The translations under genes and the position numbers were made by a program. A model generated the notes under the pieces. It had not been told where the DNA came from. It was given only the letters and a program-made list of their open reading frames with translations, and made no database searches. Shown piece after piece: positions 4,986 to 5,626 of a stretch of DNA of 5,626 nucleotides (its first letter is position 1; every line of letters begins with the position of its first letter). This stretch comes from an uncultured Clostridia bacterium (GTDB lineage: Bacteria > Bacillota_A > Clostridia > Oscillospirales > Oscillospiraceae), in contig CASEPH010000342.1 in the NCBI GenBank assembly GCA_949289625.1, positions 1 to 5,626 on the forward strand, given 5' to 3'.

Positions 4986-5626
4986 TGGCAATTCCTGCTG
5001 CTGCCATTGCAAAAGCCGCAATTGGTGTCCTCTCAAACGAGAAGACACGCAAGGCTGCAGGCTGGGTTCTGGTAGCGATTCTATCCCCAATCATTCTCCT
5101 CATTGCTGCATTCTGTTCTATCCTGGGCGGTTCCGCTGATCACAACAGCAGCATCCTTGACCTGTGTTTCTATGGTGGCACATTACCAGCAGATATCCCT
5201 GCAGAATACAGAGCCTACATCGAAGACATGCAGGCAAGCTTTGCATTGTTGGATGAGCGAATTACAGAAATCAATAGCATGACAGAGGACGGAGAAAGTC
5301 TTGACGCTATACGTGTCAAGGCATTTTTTTATGCTCTGTATTTCGGCGCGGAGTCACCGAGCAGCCGAGCGCACCAACAATTTGTTGATTGCTTTGTCAC
5401 TTATGAGGAACGTACCCGCCCGCTCGATTCAACTGATAGCGAAGACGAAAGTGCAGGAGAACCGGAGGAGGAAACCTACACCGTCGCAATTCCCATCACA
5501 GACATCGCCACAATATGGTCCAACATTCAAACGGCATTAGGAGAAACAGTTACGGAGGAGCAACGAAACAACGCAGACAGTATCTACAACCTGGTCCGTT
5601 ACGGTTCTGCTACTGGAACAGAGGGC
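4985..5626 (+). CDS. N-terminal part of a membrane-anchored protein, probable T4SS peptidoglycan hydrolase (VirB1-like), 3'-truncated
   Basis: The frame is open from ATG 4985 to the window end (214 codons, no stop). The start overlaps the VirB4 stop (TGATG, 4983-4987), with a weak AGGTGG at 4973-4978, so translation is probably coupled. The protein begins MAIPAAAIAKAAIGVLSNEK, has one membrane helix at about 26-48, and then an extracytoplasmic region. That region includes LDLCFYGG..IPAEYRAYIEDMQASFALLDERI (about 58-93) and an acidic low-complexity stretch (about 149-163). In Clostridia conjugative elements the gene right after VirB4 commonly encodes a large anchored cell-wall hydrolase with lysozyme-like, NlpC/P60 or CHAP domains, and this N-terminus resembles those proteins as I remember them. 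The catalytic domain would lie beyond the window, so the enzymatic role is inferred from neighbourhood and N-terminal similarity. Confidence 0.7.
   Translation, partial: MAIPAAAIAKAAIGVLSNEKTRKAAGWVLVAILSPIILLIAAFCSILGGSADHNSSILDLCFYGGTLPADIPAEYRAYIEDMQASFALLDERITEINSMTEDGESLDAIRVKAFFYALYFGAESPSSRAHQQFVDCFVTYEERTRPLDSTDSEDESAGEPEEETYTVAIPITDIATIWSNIQTALGETVTEEQRNNADSIYNLVRYGSATGTEG

Noticed and set aside
1..5626. CRISPR arrays, tRNA or rRNA genes, insertion sequences, att sites, oriT
   Set aside because: No regularly spaced repeats, cloverleaf-like sequences, transposase reading frames or terminal inverted repeats were seen, and no relaxase gene is present to suggest a nearby oriT.

Overview
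The window is an internal piece of a conjugation (type IV secretion, T4SS) module from an integrative and conjugative element or related mobile element. The host is most likely a gut Clostridia-type Bacillota. I base this on roughly 50% GC, strong AGGAGGTG-type ribosome binding sites (RBS) before nearly every gene, and proteins resembling those of Tn1549-like and Oscillospiraceae/Lachnospiraceae elements. All convincing genes lie on the + strand. No integrase, relaxase, att site, insertion sequence, tRNA, rRNA or CRISPR array is visible, so both ends of the element are outside the window.

Layout, left to right: the 3' end of an unrecognised protein (1-330); a hairpin (350-377); a 32-codon microgene (399-497); a small signal-peptide, two-membrane-segment protein resembling DUF3852 (503-838); a hairpin (846-884); a multi-pass TrbL/VirB6-like channel protein (914-1807); a 116-bp spacer with a 9-bp direct repeat and a weak candidate promoter; a 100-residue tandem ribbon-helix-helix-like (RHH) protein (1924-2226) with an internal Shine-Dalgarno sequence and start (2080); a hairpin (2235-2265); and a tightly coupled four-gene run. 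That run is a VirB3/PrgI-like membrane protein (2304-2567), a VirB4-N-terminus/TrsD-like soluble protein (2564-3148), a VirB4 ATPase (3141-4985), and the 5' part of a membrane-anchored protein in the position of the T4SS peptidoglycan hydrolase (4985 to the window end).

How the parts fit: the DUF3852-like and VirB6-like proteins, the VirB3-like protein and the VirB4 ATPase would form the inner-membrane channel and motor. The last gene probably opens the cell wall for the channel. The RHH protein is the only obvious DNA-binding candidate and may regulate the operon. Three similar hairpins, each followed by a UUUU run and then an RBS, separate the upstream genes, while the last four overlap end to start. 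This suggests graded expression upstream and fixed stoichiometry downstream.

The core is a recognisable T4SS, not a new system. The less ordinary elements are the nested start inside the RHH gene, the 32-codon microgene coupled to the DUF3852-like gene, the repeated hairpin-U4-RBS arrangement, and the separate VirB4-N-like companion protein. Family names come from memory of the protein patterns and were not checked by any search.
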